In this document: piece by piece, positions 24,911 to 35,416 of the stretch
Position numbering within the stretch: position 1 is the stretch's first letter
How the letters are laid out: each line of letters opens with the position of its first letter
Assembly: GCA_025504975.1 (NCBI GenBank)
Contig: JANUWI010000004.1
Coordinates: forward strand, 1,054,001 to 1,118,000
Length of the DNA stretch: 64,000 nucleotides
Direction of reading: 5' to 3'
Source: Plenodomus lindquistii
Lineage: Eukaryota > Ascomycota > Dothideomycetes > Pleosporales > Leptosphaeriaceae
Made by a program: the position numbers and the translations under genes
Notes under the pieces: model-generated
What the model saw: the letters and a program-made list of their open reading frames with translations, nothing else
The model's database searches: none
What the model was told of the DNA's origin: nothing

Positions 24911-27900
24911 CTAAGCAGCAACCGAACTCTCCCCGACCTCCTCTTCTTCAACATTCTCATCAACACCAAACCCACTATCCCACTGCCTCTTACTGCTCCT
25001 CTTCTTACCCGCAGCCCCCTTCTTGCCCACCTTAACCTTCTCCGCGCTCTTGGTAACCTTGCCCGCAACCACCTTGCCCAAATCCATCGTCGGAGTCCGG
25101 ACTTCAATGCGCTTAGCCTTCATCTCCTGAATTGCTTGTAGCGCACTCGCATTCCGCTCCTTGAGTTGATCTGCCAATTTCTCATTTTGCTCTTGCAGTG
25201 CGCGCTGGGACGTGGTGAGGGCATCGATGGTGACGCGTGTATCTTCCTCCGCGAGACGGAACTGCTCTTTGAGCTTTTCGATTTGCGCTTCAAGGGCGAG
25301 GACGGTCTCCATGCGGGCGTCGCCGACGAGTTGGAGTTCTGCGATTTCGCGCGCGCGCTCTTGGATGACAAAGTCGTGTTCTTCGGCGCGGGCTTCGGCG
25401 GCGTCTTCGAGGTTCTGAATGGTGGCGGCTTGGGTGGCAATGACGGTGCGGAGAGAGTTTACTTCGTTGGTATGGGATTCGGCGATGGAGAGGAGCTCGT
25501 TGGCTTCTTGTTCGACGCGTGCGGAGAGGGAGGCGTTTTCCTTGCGGTAGCTGGCGTTATCGGCTCGGGAGGCGGCGAGGTTGTCTTCGAGATCGACGAT
25601 TTTGCCCTCTAGAATGGCGGTTTCATCAAGATGGAGGCGGTCGGATTCGACAATCTGCTCATTGAGACGCTTAATCTCAGATTGCTGTCGTAGAACCTGG
25701 TTGTTGAGGTCGGTGATGTTCGCTTGGAGGGAGGTCATGGTAGAGTTTGTAGAGTTCTCGAGCGCGGCGTACTTGTTCTGGAGATCTGCGAGCTGCTCGT
25801 CGAGGTTGGTAATCTGGATGTCCCGATCTTCTTCAGCTACGGCGAGCGCTTTTGTCATGTTATCCAAACTGTCCTCGACAGTCTGAAGAGCCAGCTTCAG
25901 ATCGATAATCTCTTGATCACGCGTCGCAACAGTGTCCTCGGCGACTGCACGGGCGTCGGTCTCGTCATTGAGCTGTTGGGCCAAGTCTGCCTCACGCTCG
26001 CGAGCTTCCTCTTGAAGCGCATCAATGGTCTGCTCCTTCTCCTGTTGTAGCTGGAACAGCTTTGATCGAAGCTCGTTTGCTTGTAGTCCAGCGTCATGGA
26101 GGCGCGTAGTGAGGTCTTCGATCTTCTCATTGGCCTCGTCAAGATCAGCCTCTGTCTTCTCACGTTGAGCACGCTCGGCCGCAAGGTTGGTGCGGAATTG
26201 AGCAAGTTGCTCCGTGAGCTCGAGGATTTGCTCGTTGAGATTCTCAATCGTGTTGGCATGCTGGTATGCAAGTTCGGTCTGCTCCTCTCGTTCGCGTTCG
26301 GCCACAGTACGACCTTCAGTCTCGGTAGCAAGGCGCTCACGGAGAATGTTCATGTCACGCGTGAACATGACAACCTCATTCTCCATGCGTGTGATACTCT
26401 CCTCGAGCTCGTCGATGAGACTCTGCTTTTGCATGGCGTCGGCTTCGGCAGCTTCGCGACCCTCCTCTTCGGCAGCCCGCTCGGTTTCGAGGCTCTGAAT
26501 AGCAATGGCGTGCTCCTGTTCCATACGCTCAATCATCTCGTAATGCTCTTGCTCGAAGGCCGTCGCAGCCGTAGTGACTTCATCTAGGTTGACGCGGGCC
26601 GTCTCAAGCTCAACGCGCAGACGTTCCAGAGCGGTGTCCTTGTCCTCGTTATCTTCGCGAAGACCCGCGATTTCGGCGTCGTTGTCGGCAAGCTGAGCGT
26701 CCTGTTGGGTGGTCAAGGTCGTAAGATTGGTGGTTTGCTGCTCAAGGTCAAGAATGGTGCGCTGCTTGTCCTCGTTACTCTTGTCAAGATTGTGTAGTTC
26801 ACTCTCCAGCTTGGCCACGCGCTCCTCAGACTCGGCGTATTTGTCCAGAACGCCTTCGAATTGACGTCGCAACAACACCTCGGTGCGATGAGAGGCGGAG
26901 ATGAGTGCAATCTTCTCCTTGAGCTCCATGAAGATGCCACCGAAGAGCACGGGGATCTTCTGAAGGAGCTGCTGGTTTGTGAGACCCTTGGTGGAACCAG
27001 GAACAAACCTCTCGATCTCTTCACGGAGCGTCTCGAAGCCATGACGAAGCTCAGTAATGATGTCCTTTGCAGGAGCGCCAGCTTCGATGTAGTGGAGATT
27101 TTGGAGTTCGACAGTGATGACGCGGAGCGCACCCTGTGATTCGCCAAGGGCGCGACTGTAATGCTGAAGCTCGGCCTCGTAGCGCGCAACAGCCTGGTCG
27201 TCGAGGCCTGCTGGTACATCCACATCTTCCAAGTCCATCAAGGCATCGTGGCTGACTTGTGAGATGCGGGGAAAGGATTCCAAGGTCATGGATTGAGACA
27301 GCTGGTGCACGCGAGAAGCATACTTGCCATTCGGTGTGCCCTCCATGACCAGATCTTGTGAGAATTCCAGCTCATCGGGGTTGACAAGCAGCATCTCGTC
27401 GTCGTCATCATCAGAGATGTCGTCCAAGTTGTGGTCCTCGCCATTGTAGATGGAAGATGCTCGCAGGTCGTTGATCTCGTTGCGAGCCTCTTCAAGCTCG
27501 TTCTCCAGCTCGCGAGCATGCTCATCGCTGATGTCAATCTCTCCCATACGGCGAGCCTCAATCTGGAACTCGAGATTTGCAATCTTTTCGTCCTGGGCCT
27601 TGAGCTGCCGACGCAGCTCTAGAAGCTGCTTCTTGTCCTGCTTCTGGTGGTCGACGATGCTGTTGATCTCCTCACCAAGGTGGCTGCGGCGAAGACGGCG
27701 GCGCGTGCGGTTGTCGAGAGCAGCCTTGAGGGGCACGAACTGGACCTGGGAGCTTGCCTCGTCGACCTCGTCAATGGGCTCGACCTCAAACGAGGCAGGC
27801 ATGGACATGCGCGAGCGACGCCTGTTGGTGAAGCGCGCGCTGGCGGCACCGACGCGGTCGAGGTGAGGTGTGAGGCCCTGGACAGGCTGTGTGGCAGGGA

Positions 27901-28306
27901 GGGTCGGGTAGGCGAAGTCGTCCTCGCTGTCGCTGGCGCCGTCGCGGCCGATCAAGGGCTCAGACTGGCGGCGCTTGTTGTGGCGGGTCGTGGTAGTCTG
28001 GCTGCTCTGCTCGACGTGGATGGTGTCGCCTTGCTGCGAGCGCGAAAATGACTGGCGCATCTCTTGGGCAATCTGGTCGGCATCCTCGTCGCCGTCCTCT
28101 TCAATGTCGACCTCGACGCGCTTGGTGCGTTTGGTCTGTGAGATTTCTGCAGACGGCGAGGCGGTGCGCTTGCCCGTCGATGTCAGGTCCTCAATAGGCG
28201 TCTCGTTCCGGCTCTGGCTCTTGGTGGGGCGGCCGCGCTTGCGTCGAGGCGCGTCGCCGGGGCCCTCGTGATGGTGCTCAGAGGGAAGGCCACTAAGACG
28301 GGCCAT
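24911..28306 (-). CDS. Long coiled-coil protein with N-terminal AT-hook-like motif
   Basis: Intronless gene for 1131 residues. The ATG at 28306 (MARLSGLPSEHHHEG) is chosen because the open frame above it has no other supporting signal. Residues about 20-30 read PRRKRGRPTKS, an AT-hook-like, basic sequence followed by further nuclear-localisation-like stretches (GKRTASPS, KRTKRVEV). Residues ~75-210 are Ser/acid-rich and probably disordered. From ~215 to ~1085 the sequence is almost continuous heptad-pattern coiled coil, broken near 335-430 by an acidic run (DDISDDDDDEMLLV) and a short globular-looking segment. The C-terminus is basic (KVGKKGAAGKKRSSKRQWDS) then acidic. It lacks SMC or kinesin ATPase motifs, so it is more likely a structural nuclear, kinetochore, spindle-pole or chromatin-scaffold component than a motor. 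I do not recognise a named homologue. Confidence 0.8.
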   Translation of the reverse strand: MARLSGLPSEHHHEGPGDAPRRKRGRPTKSQSRNETPIEDLTSTGKRTASPSAEISQTKRTKRVEVDIEEDGDEDADQIAQEMRQSFSRSQQGDTIHVEQSSQTTTTRHNKRRQSEPLIGRDGASDSEDDFAYPTLPATQPVQGLTPHLDRVGAASARFTNRRRSRMSMPASFEVEPIDEVDEASSQVQFVPLKAALDNRTRRRLRRSHLGEEINSIVDHQKQDKKQLLELRRQLKAQDEKIANLEFQIEARRMGEIDISDEHARELENELEEARNEINDLRASSIYNGEDHNLDDISDDDDDEMLLVNPDELEFSQDLVMEGTPNGKYASRVHQLSQSMTLESFPRISQVSHDALMDLEDVDVPAGLDDQAVARYEAELQHYSRALGESQGALRVITVELQNLHYIEAGAPAKDIITELRHGFETLREEIERFVPGSTKGLTNQQLLQKIPVLFGGIFMELKEKIALISASHRTEVLLRRQFEGVLDKYAESEERVAKLESELHNLDKSNEDKQRTILDLEQQTTNLTTLTTQQDAQLADNDAEIAGLREDNEDKDTALERLRVELETARVNLDEVTTAATAFEQEHYEMIERMEQEHAIAIQSLETERAAEEEGREAAEADAMQKQSLIDELEESITRMENEVVMFTRDMNILRERLATETEGRTVAEREREEQTELAYQHANTIENLNEQILELTEQLAQFRTNLAAERAQREKTEADLDEANEKIEDLTTRLHDAGLQANELRSKLFQLQQEKEQTIDALQEEAREREADLAQQLNDETDARAVAEDTVATRDQEIIDLKLALQTVEDSLDNMTKALAVAEEDRDIQITNLDEQLADLQNKYAALENSTNSTMTSLQANITDLNNQVLRQQSEIKRLNEQIVESDRLHLDETAILEGKIVDLEDNLAASRADNASYRKENASLSARVEQEANELLSIAESHTNEVNSLRTVIATQAATIQNLEDAAEARAEEHDFVIQERAREIAELQLVGDARMETVLALEAQIEKLKEQFRLAEEDTRVTIDALTTSQRALQEQNEKLADQLKERNASALQAIQEMKAKRIEVRTPTMDLGKVVAGKVTKSAEKVKVGKKGAAGKKRSSKRQWDSGFGVDENVEEEEVGESSVAA

Positions 28307-29127
28307 GGTGAAGATGTGCGTAGAGGTCGCAGTGTTGTAGGTGTGCTTGCTTGTGTTAGAAGTCGAACGTATGGAAGCAAGTAACCGCCCAACTAGCGTG
28401 ATTGCGGTCGTGGCCCAAGAAAAACTTCTGTACACACCCGTTCCACAAGACTGCAGGGTTGATGAGTGGTGTTTCCAATGCAGGCCAGCCAACAGCGCAC
28501 GCAGTCAATCGATATTCAGCACGAGGGTGCAAAAGGTTGAGGGCACTGTACCGTGGCGGGGTCCAAGTGCAAATCCAAGAGGGGGCGTGGAGGGGGGTGG
28601 CTGCCTGCGAGGGTGGGTTTGAATTGGGGAGGTTGGGGTTGGTAGGCGGTGGCTTGTCGCTGTCTTTCCTCTGCTACGTCAATGCTCGTGAACTGGCTCG
28701 TGCGCCACGGTTACCGGGCACACTGCGCTTTTCCCCGCGGGCCAGACGTGACGTCGACGTGACTGGCCCCTTGGACGCGTCGCACTCGCGCACCAACGCC
28801 TCCACAGTCATCTTGTCAAGGGCATCATCCCTGCAGCAGCCCGCAAATGTCGGTTGTTTCAGCGAACAAATTGCGTCCCGCGACGTCATGCTTTCAGGCT
28901 TCTCGATTCTCGACGCGTTGAAGCTTGGGCGGTCGCTAGGAACACGCTCCGAGAACCCTGCAAGGGGCATCTAATATGACCGCATACACGGTAGAGTACA
29001 GTACAGGTGGATTCTGGCCCTGAATACAAATGATGGAGGAATGCATCATCCCGCTGCCAAATCTCTGCGATCCAAGAAATCATGATACTGGACGGCACAG
29101 CACCCTTGTCTTGGGCATGCTCACGGC
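28307..29127. other. Intergenic region
   Basis: 5' flank of the coiled-coil gene and 3' flank of the DHCR24-like gene ending at 29128. Contains only short frames; nothing else seen. Confidence 0.5.
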
Positions 29128-30735
29128 TCACTTCTTCAGCAAAAAATCGCTTTGCACCAACAGCCCCTTTGTCGCGCTGGCGACACCGTACAGCCCGCCC
29201 AACGGCCACGTCTGCCAGAATCGCTGGTACGCCCACTCACTCCACGTCTGCGCTCGTTGTGTTTGCTTTCCTCCAACCACGCCCTGCAGGTCAACCTTGA
29301 CTTTGTCGTACACACTGGGCAAACTCTCGGCGTGATACTTTCGTCGCAACTCCATATACTTCTTTTCGTCGTAGATGTCCCAAAACTCGTCCTCAGTATA
29401 ATACGCATGCGCGTAGAGACACTTCATCCCTCCAAGTTCCGTCACCTTGGCCTCAAACTCCCTGTTCAACTTGATGAACTCATGCGCATTGTCTGGCCCC
29501 ATGTCCCAGATGCCAACATCAAGCAGGATCTCGTCTTTGACATTGTTACCCTGAGAAAAACTGCGTTCGCCTTGGGGTGCAGACTTGACAGGACATAGCC
29601 ACAGCGGCCAGATACCCGTCCTTTCATCCGTCCACTGGATGAATTCCTCTGCTGCATCGTACGGTACTCCGTAGTCCTGGATGATCGTTCTTTGACTCAG
29701 GCCAGACCGGTGAAGAGCATGTATCATGGTCCGCGAATACATGAAGGGGTCCAACAGGAATCTCGTGATACGGTTGAAAGGCGTCACAAAGTACTTGAAG
29801 GCTCGCAGACCGGACCAGAATACGCCCCTGTCGTATCGAAACAGATACGTCTGGATGGGTACCGACTCCTTGTATACACTCTTTTTACCTTGGTTCCGGT
29901 TCAATATGTCTTCTGCGTGCATGTAGTGCCATGGATCGGTAGCCCGGTCAAAGGTTTGGATCTTTCCTGGTATCGGTGTGTCTGTCAATCGGCCAACGAT
30001 GATGACACCTTTTGTGGACGAGTAAAGTATGCCGTCCATGTAGTCGACATCTGCCTGGGTCTCGTAGTATCGCAACTTCTCCACAGCCTCTGCTGTGCTC
30101 GTGACGGGGACGTATTGTAATTCGACATACTTCTTGGCATCGATGAGTTCCATCTCAAGAAGTGTGATGACTCCAAGACTGCCGCAACTTCCTGCAGCGG
30201 TGAAGAAGAGATCACGATGTTCATCTGCTGACGCCCATACGACATCACCATTGCCAAGGATGATCTCAATGCCTGTGATGGTACGGTCAAAAAGACCATA
30301 TTTATAAGAGCTGCTTTCTCCACTGGTACCCGCAAATCTGGTTTTATCGTTGTTAGTGTTGTGTGTTGGACGTCCATGTCGAAAATGAAGGTCTCTGCCA
30401 CCAGGTTCCTCAACGAAATAACGAGACAAGACTCACCCTCCACCAACTGTGATATTCGGAAGCTCCATGACCACCTTCGGCAACAGCCCTTTCGCAAGCG
30501 TAGCCTTCACAAGCTCATCCATTGAAACATTGGGTTCAACCAACACCTTCTTCTTCGCCATATCAAATTGCAGCACATGATTCAGCGAGGAAACATCAAT
30601 GATCTGGTTCCGTTGACGAGAAGACTGCCGTGTTGATAGTGTAGAGCCGTGATATATGCGAAATGGTATTTTGGAGGTGCTGAATTGGGCGACTTGCGCG
30701 GCGAGTGTTGCCACGGTGGTTTTATGCGTGTCCAT
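29128..30735 (-). CDS. DHCR24/DIMINUTO-like FAD-dependent oxidoreductase (paralogue A)
   Basis: Two exons, 30735-30437 and 30337-29128, with a 99 bp intron inside the glycine-rich FAD motif; 502 residues. The N-terminal half is an FAD-binding type 4 (PCMH) fold: IDVSSLNHVLQFD, VEPNVSMDELV, then PNITVGGGFAGTSGESSSYK across the splice junction and CGSLGVITLLEME. The C-terminal half has hallmarks of the animal Delta(24)-sterol reductase and plant DIMINUTO family: YLFRYDRGVFW, IIQDYGVPYDAAEEFIQW, IWPLWLCPVK, CLYAHAYYTEDEFWDIYD and a YMELRRKYHA segment. The membrane-anchor helix at the start of DHCR24 is absent, so a soluble enzyme is likely. Most fungi do not need a 24(25)-sterol reductase for ergosterol, so the substrate is unclear. 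It lies head to head with paralogue B. Confidence 0.88.
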
Positions 30736-31420
30736 AATGGGACTTCGGTTTTAAAGGTGGGGGTAGTGATGATGTTGGTGATGGGATGAGAGGTGGGTGA
30801 TAAGATGCGGTATTGTTGAGGTTCGAGGGCCCTGTGGTTCTTGACGCTCTTGGAATTTAACAGAAGCGTGCAGGGCTGAGCCTTCTCCGCTACACGCTAT
30901 CGATCTTACCGAACTCAATGTCTTGCCTTGGCCGCCGCATCCGGGATATCAACGGCATGGTGTGATACAGGAGGATGGGGTCAACTAGGCTGTTTCGCTG
31001 GACTGTTAGCAACTTGGTAAGCTGCTAGCTTGTATCCGAAACATCAACGCCGTATTCCACGTCTTTCAGCGGTTGTGGTGTTGGTATCGCTCTTTCGAGC
31101 TCGTGTTCGCCTTGCTCAGCATCACCGGAAGGCGCGGGAGGGTCCACTCGCTAAGCCAAATCGCTGACGTATGCTAGTTGATTGGCTCCTGGGCTCTGGG
31201 AATTATGCAATTCGCTGTGTACTCAGTCGTATATGTTGCGTAAGCCATCGCATCGAGCGCGTCCTGCAGTATCGCGTGAAAGTGTGAGGTTGAAGGACTG
31301 CAGGTGAAGTCTGCCAGAGGTTGGAAGGTGCACCCCACACTAGCGGGAAAACACCACAGCCTCAACAGGAAGCATCACGATACTGCTACCCAGAACCTCT
31401 TCTTTGGAACTCTAATCACA
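30736..31420. other. Bidirectional promoter region between two DHCR24-like genes
   Basis: 685 bp between the two opposite start codons. It probably holds shared control elements. No ORF of note lies inside it. Confidence 0.55.
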
Positions 31421-32935
31421 ATGGACGAACACAACTTAGCTGTCGAAAAAGTGCGCTCTCGTATCCAGCATTTCTATGCCAACAAAAAGCCCTTCCGTAT
31501 CTACCATGGCAGCACAAATAGCACCCGTCACGCCGACTTCGACCGCGACGCCATTGTAGATGTCAGTTCCCTCAACCACATCCTCACCATCAACCATGTC
31601 AAAAAAACCGCACTGGTTGAGCCCAACGTCCCTATGGACGCTCTAGTCTCCGAGACCATGAAGCACGGCCTCCTACCGCCCGTTGTCATGGAGTTTCCCG
31701 GTATCACCGTAGGCGGTGGCTTTGTAGGCACAGCCGGGGAGAGCAGTAGTTTCAAGTATGGCTTCTTTGACAGGACCGTGTTGAGCGCGCAGGTTGTGCT
31801 TGCGGATGGGAGGTTGGTGAAAGCATCACAAGATGAGAATCAAGAGTTGTTTGAGGGATTGAGGGGGAGCTTTGGGACGTTGGGTGTGTTGACGATGGTG
31901 GAGATGCAGTTGATACCGCTGAAGCAATTCGTGGAGGTTACCTATCATCCTACATTCTCGTTCGAGAACGCGATGGGGAAGCTGAGGTACCAGATGGGTG
32001 AGGAGAGGAACGATTATATTGATGGGGTTCTCTTCTCCAAAGGCTTTGGCGTGGTGGTGACGGGACGACTTATCGATCGTAAAGAGTTGACGCAACAGTT
32101 GCCTGTTCAACGATTTTCACGACCATGGGATGAATGGTTTTGGATCCACGCCAAATCGCTCGCTTCGAAAGGCATCGTAACCAAGGAACTTGTGCCCATA
32201 GAAGACTACCTCTTCCGCTACGATCGCGGCGCATTTTGGATGGGCATGTATGCGTATAAGCATTTCATGGTGCCATTCACGCGGCTCACCCGCCTCCTAC
32301 TCGATTACTTCATGCACACGCGTATCATGTACCACGCTCTCCACGCATCAGGCTACACAGATCGCTACATCATCCACGACATCGCCTTCCCAGCAAGCAA
32401 CGCCGCAGCGTTCGCAGAATACGTAGACAACAAATTCCAGATATACCCACTCTGGCTATGTCCGTTACGATCAGACGGAAGAAGTTCAATGGGCCATCCG
32501 AAGCCATTCCACGGTCCCGTCAACAGCGTAGATAACAAAGGCTCATATGAAGGCCCATACATCAACATCGGCGTCTGGGGTCCCTACCCCTCCACCGAAG
32601 CAGAGTACGTCCGCGCAAACCGTGAAATCGAGGCCAAGATGCAAGACCTGGGTGGACTGAAGTGGTTGTACTCACGCGTCTTCTATACCGAGGATGAGTG
32701 GTGGCAGATATACGACAAGTCAAAGTACGAATCGCTGAGGGAAAAGTTCAATGCTACGTCTTTGCCATCGATATGGGATAAAGTCAAGGACCGGGGTAGG
32801 AAAGAGAACTTTGGGCGGGGCTTGAAGGGGTGGGCGAAGAGGGTTGTGAAGAGGAATGCGTTGTTGAGTGGATTTTATGGGATTTGTAAGGCCGTGAAGG
32901 GGGGTGATTATATGTTGAAGAAGAAAGTATCGTGA
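31421..32935 (+). CDS. DHCR24/DIMINUTO-like FAD-dependent oxidoreductase (paralogue B)
   Basis: Intronless gene for 504 residues, starting at the ATG at 31421 (MDEHNLAVEKV). It is similar to paralogue A along its whole length: PFRIYHGST, VDVSSLNHIL, VEPNVPMDALV, FPGITVGGGFVGTAGESSSF, GFFDRTVLSAQVVLADG, YLFRYDRGAFW, IYPLWLCPLR, LYSRVFYTEDEWWQIYD. The FAD-binding glycine cluster and the DHCR24-type C-terminal signatures are kept, so both copies look functional. The intron that splits the VGGG motif in paralogue A is missing here, which means gain or loss after duplication. There is no signal peptide or membrane anchor. Same caution on substrate as for paralogue A. Confidence 0.9.
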   Translation: MDEHNLAVEKVRSRIQHFYANKKPFRIYHGSTNSTRHADFDRDAIVDVSSLNHILTINHVKKTALVEPNVPMDALVSETMKHGLLPPVVMEFPGITVGGGFVGTAGESSSFKYGFFDRTVLSAQVVLADGRLVKASQDENQELFEGLRGSFGTLGVLTMVEMQLIPLKQFVEVTYHPTFSFENAMGKLRYQMGEERNDYIDGVLFSKGFGVVVTGRLIDRKELTQQLPVQRFSRPWDEWFWIHAKSLASKGIVTKELVPIEDYLFRYDRGAFWMGMYAYKHFMVPFTRLTRLLLDYFMHTRIMYHALHASGYTDRYIIHDIAFPASNAAAFAEYVDNKFQIYPLWLCPLRSDGRSSMGHPKPFHGPVNSVDNKGSYEGPYINIGVWGPYPSTEAEYVRANREIEAKMQDLGGLKWLYSRVFYTEDEWWQIYDKSKYESLREKFNATSLPSIWDKVKDRGRKENFGRGLKGWAKRVVKRNALLSGFYGICKAVKGGDYMLKKKVS

Positions 32936-35416
32936 GAGAACGACTCTGACTTTTGATCAGTATGTCGAGTGCGCTGGTGTTGTTTGACCATACAGAAAGT
33001 TGCCGTAGAGTATGAGCTAATGTTAGACCGAGCGAAGGAGCAATTGAGCCACCAAAGCCACTTACTCTATTCACTGTGACTACTATGTTACGTGCTACTA
33101 AGAGTAGTTAGATATTACTTAGATTCTCTAGGACTAGTAGAGATTATAATGTAACAGCTCACTTTTTGTTATCTTCTTGCTACTGTATAGGCTCACGCGT
33201 TATGCTGTTAACGTGACATAGTGACGTAGTAAAAAGTGGTTCTACTCCTCCTCCGCTTACTTCATCTAAAGAATTGGCCACGAATTGTTGATAGGCCTGG
33301 TGTGCTCGCTCCAGACGCTCACGTGATCTTGGAATTTGTCAAGCTTAATCATCTTTCGCCATCAGCATGGCAAGGATCTCCGCGAACTATGTGAGTCCCT
33401 TTGCAATCAGAGAAAGTTACCTTGTTGGAGATCTTCGCACGGTACTCTACACTGCGGGTGAGCCGTCAAAAGTGCTCGTGCTTTATCAACCAAATCATGA
33501 CGTCGTCACGGGAAACTTCCTTGCGGAAGCCCAGACGCAACTAGAGCAGCAACAACATGATGATCGCAACTAGCTACTGCGCAAAACCACTCGACTTGAA
33601 CATCATTGAGGATCACCGGAGTTTAGCTCAGGTGAGAAATTGGGACGCGCCCTCGGCTCAGTCCCGGATACTTTGTTGTCACGGTGCCGTTGACATGTCG
33701 TGTCCAGTAACAGCGCAGCGTCGTCTTCACTTCTCGTCCGAACTGCTTCGTGTACCGATGCAGCTCGGAAGCTGCGCTTCGGATTGCTCATGCGAACAAG
33801 TGCACAGTCTGCAAGGAGACTTTGATGGAACTCCAATGAGTGTTGATTGCGCCTCCAAATAGCACCCGCTCTCGTGCAGCGACGAGCACCGTACTGTGCA
33901 GCACGGATTTCCGGGGCCGCTCACACACGACCTTGGTCCAGTGGTCCAGTACGCGCCGATGGAAGATACATTGCGTTGTTCCTGCGTCACCCACACTCAC
34001 TCCGCACCTACATGTTAGCTTTCGCCCAAGGCACACGCTAAGTACACCTAGGACTACTCTAGGGAGCACGTACTCGAACTAAACATACCAACCATGATAA
34101 GGCTTCACTCTATGATGCCAATATTCTTTCCTATGGAGCAACTATTCATGCCGGCGCAGTGCCACACCCCAAGGATCAGCCATTTCCCCCGCATTGGGCT
34201 TCTCCTCTCCGTTTGGGGTTGCCCACGCGCTGACAGACATCGTGCATGTCAGGGTATAGTCTATGCATGGGTACTACGAAGTACCGACATCGTGCGGTTG
34301 GTTACACAACCTCAACAAAGTCAACAATGACAACCTCATCACTCGTAGGCTTAGCACTGCAATCGCAGTCGAATGTGTCGGCAAGGCTACGCGCCGAGCC
34401 GCCAAGCGACCGATCAACGAGGGCAAGCAAAAAGTTGCACCGCAAATTCACAGCACTGATACCTCTACTTCAACCGTCTGTGACTTTATCAATTATTATT
34501 ATTTTTAAATTTTCTATAGATTTGAAAGGAATTACTTTGTATCTAGAAGCACAAAAAGTAAATAGTGTGGTTAAACACCCGTAGGCGCGCAAAATAGCAG
34601 GCATGTTCTAGCGCGCGCGTTTGAATTTGTGAGTTTGGTGAGACTTTTGGTAGGGCAAGCCACTTTGCGGTTGCGGCTTTTTTTGCCTGCCGCGTGGAGG
34701 GCTAATTCCAAATGCTTCGATTGCGACGCTATCGTTACAGAATCTTTGCACGTCGATTCGCACCCCTGTAGCGCCCGAATAAAACACCGCCGCAGCGCTG
34801 ATTTAGCTATCGATTCTAGGAAACAGTTTCACTGCTTAATTAGGTATAGACCTGCCTAAGACAGGTTAGAGATGAGCAAAGAACCGTACAATATCCAGTA
34901 TCGCGGCTGATCAACTAGTAGGGGTGCGAACCGACGTGCAGATGTCCTGTAGCTGCATATCTTCACCTCAACCCTCTGGACATCTCGGATTACATGCCTA
35001 CTAGCTTTGTATCAAAGCCAAGCCATTAGTGTATCAGTACTACGCAGATTAATATCTACTATTAGAACGCTTTTCCTTGGTATAATACGGGAGCTAGCAG
35101 GCATGTAATCCGAGGTGTCCAGAGGCTATACTGCAATAACGCTTCGTCATGGTACCTTGTTCGTTAGGCAGCTATGGCACATGGAGTATTCCGTCATGGT
35201 CACCGCCTCAATCGGATCAATCGGAGCTCCAATTTCAAACAGTAATCGCTCGTTGGTTTGGCCCGGTACCGTAGTTAAGTAGGGCAGTCCCACAAGTTGA
35301 TCACCTTCACCTCTTCCGTTGGACAATTTCCCTTTCATCTTCCCTGTTACTCACGGAACGAACAGCAGTCAGGTAATCCCCAGCTAATCACCCGCCGGCG
35401 GACATTACACAACACC
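32936..35416. other. TA-rich gene-poor island
   Basis: 2.5 kb with no convincing gene. The part around 33060-33260 and again near 34480-34600 is rich in TA dinucleotides and stop codons, the pattern left by repeat-induced point mutation or old decayed repeats. A 68-codon ATG frame at 33367-33573 has no recognisable domain. An imperfect inverted repeat lies at 34973-35125. The last ~300 bp are promoter of the secreted hydrolase. Confidence 0.55.
34973..35125. repeat. Imperfect inverted repeat, MITE-like
   Basis: Left arm 34973-35006 and right arm 35092-35125 are inverted copies of 34 bases that match at 32 positions. Both mismatches are transitions (C/T and G/A). An 85-base AT-rich spacer separates the arms. 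This could be a small non-autonomous element with terminal inverted repeats or a hairpin-forming relic. A target-site duplication was not evident at the arm edges. Confidence 0.7.

Noticed and set aside
24530..25141. 203-codon plus-strand frame
   Set aside because: Runs antisense through the 3' end of the coiled-coil gene and has low-complexity composition.
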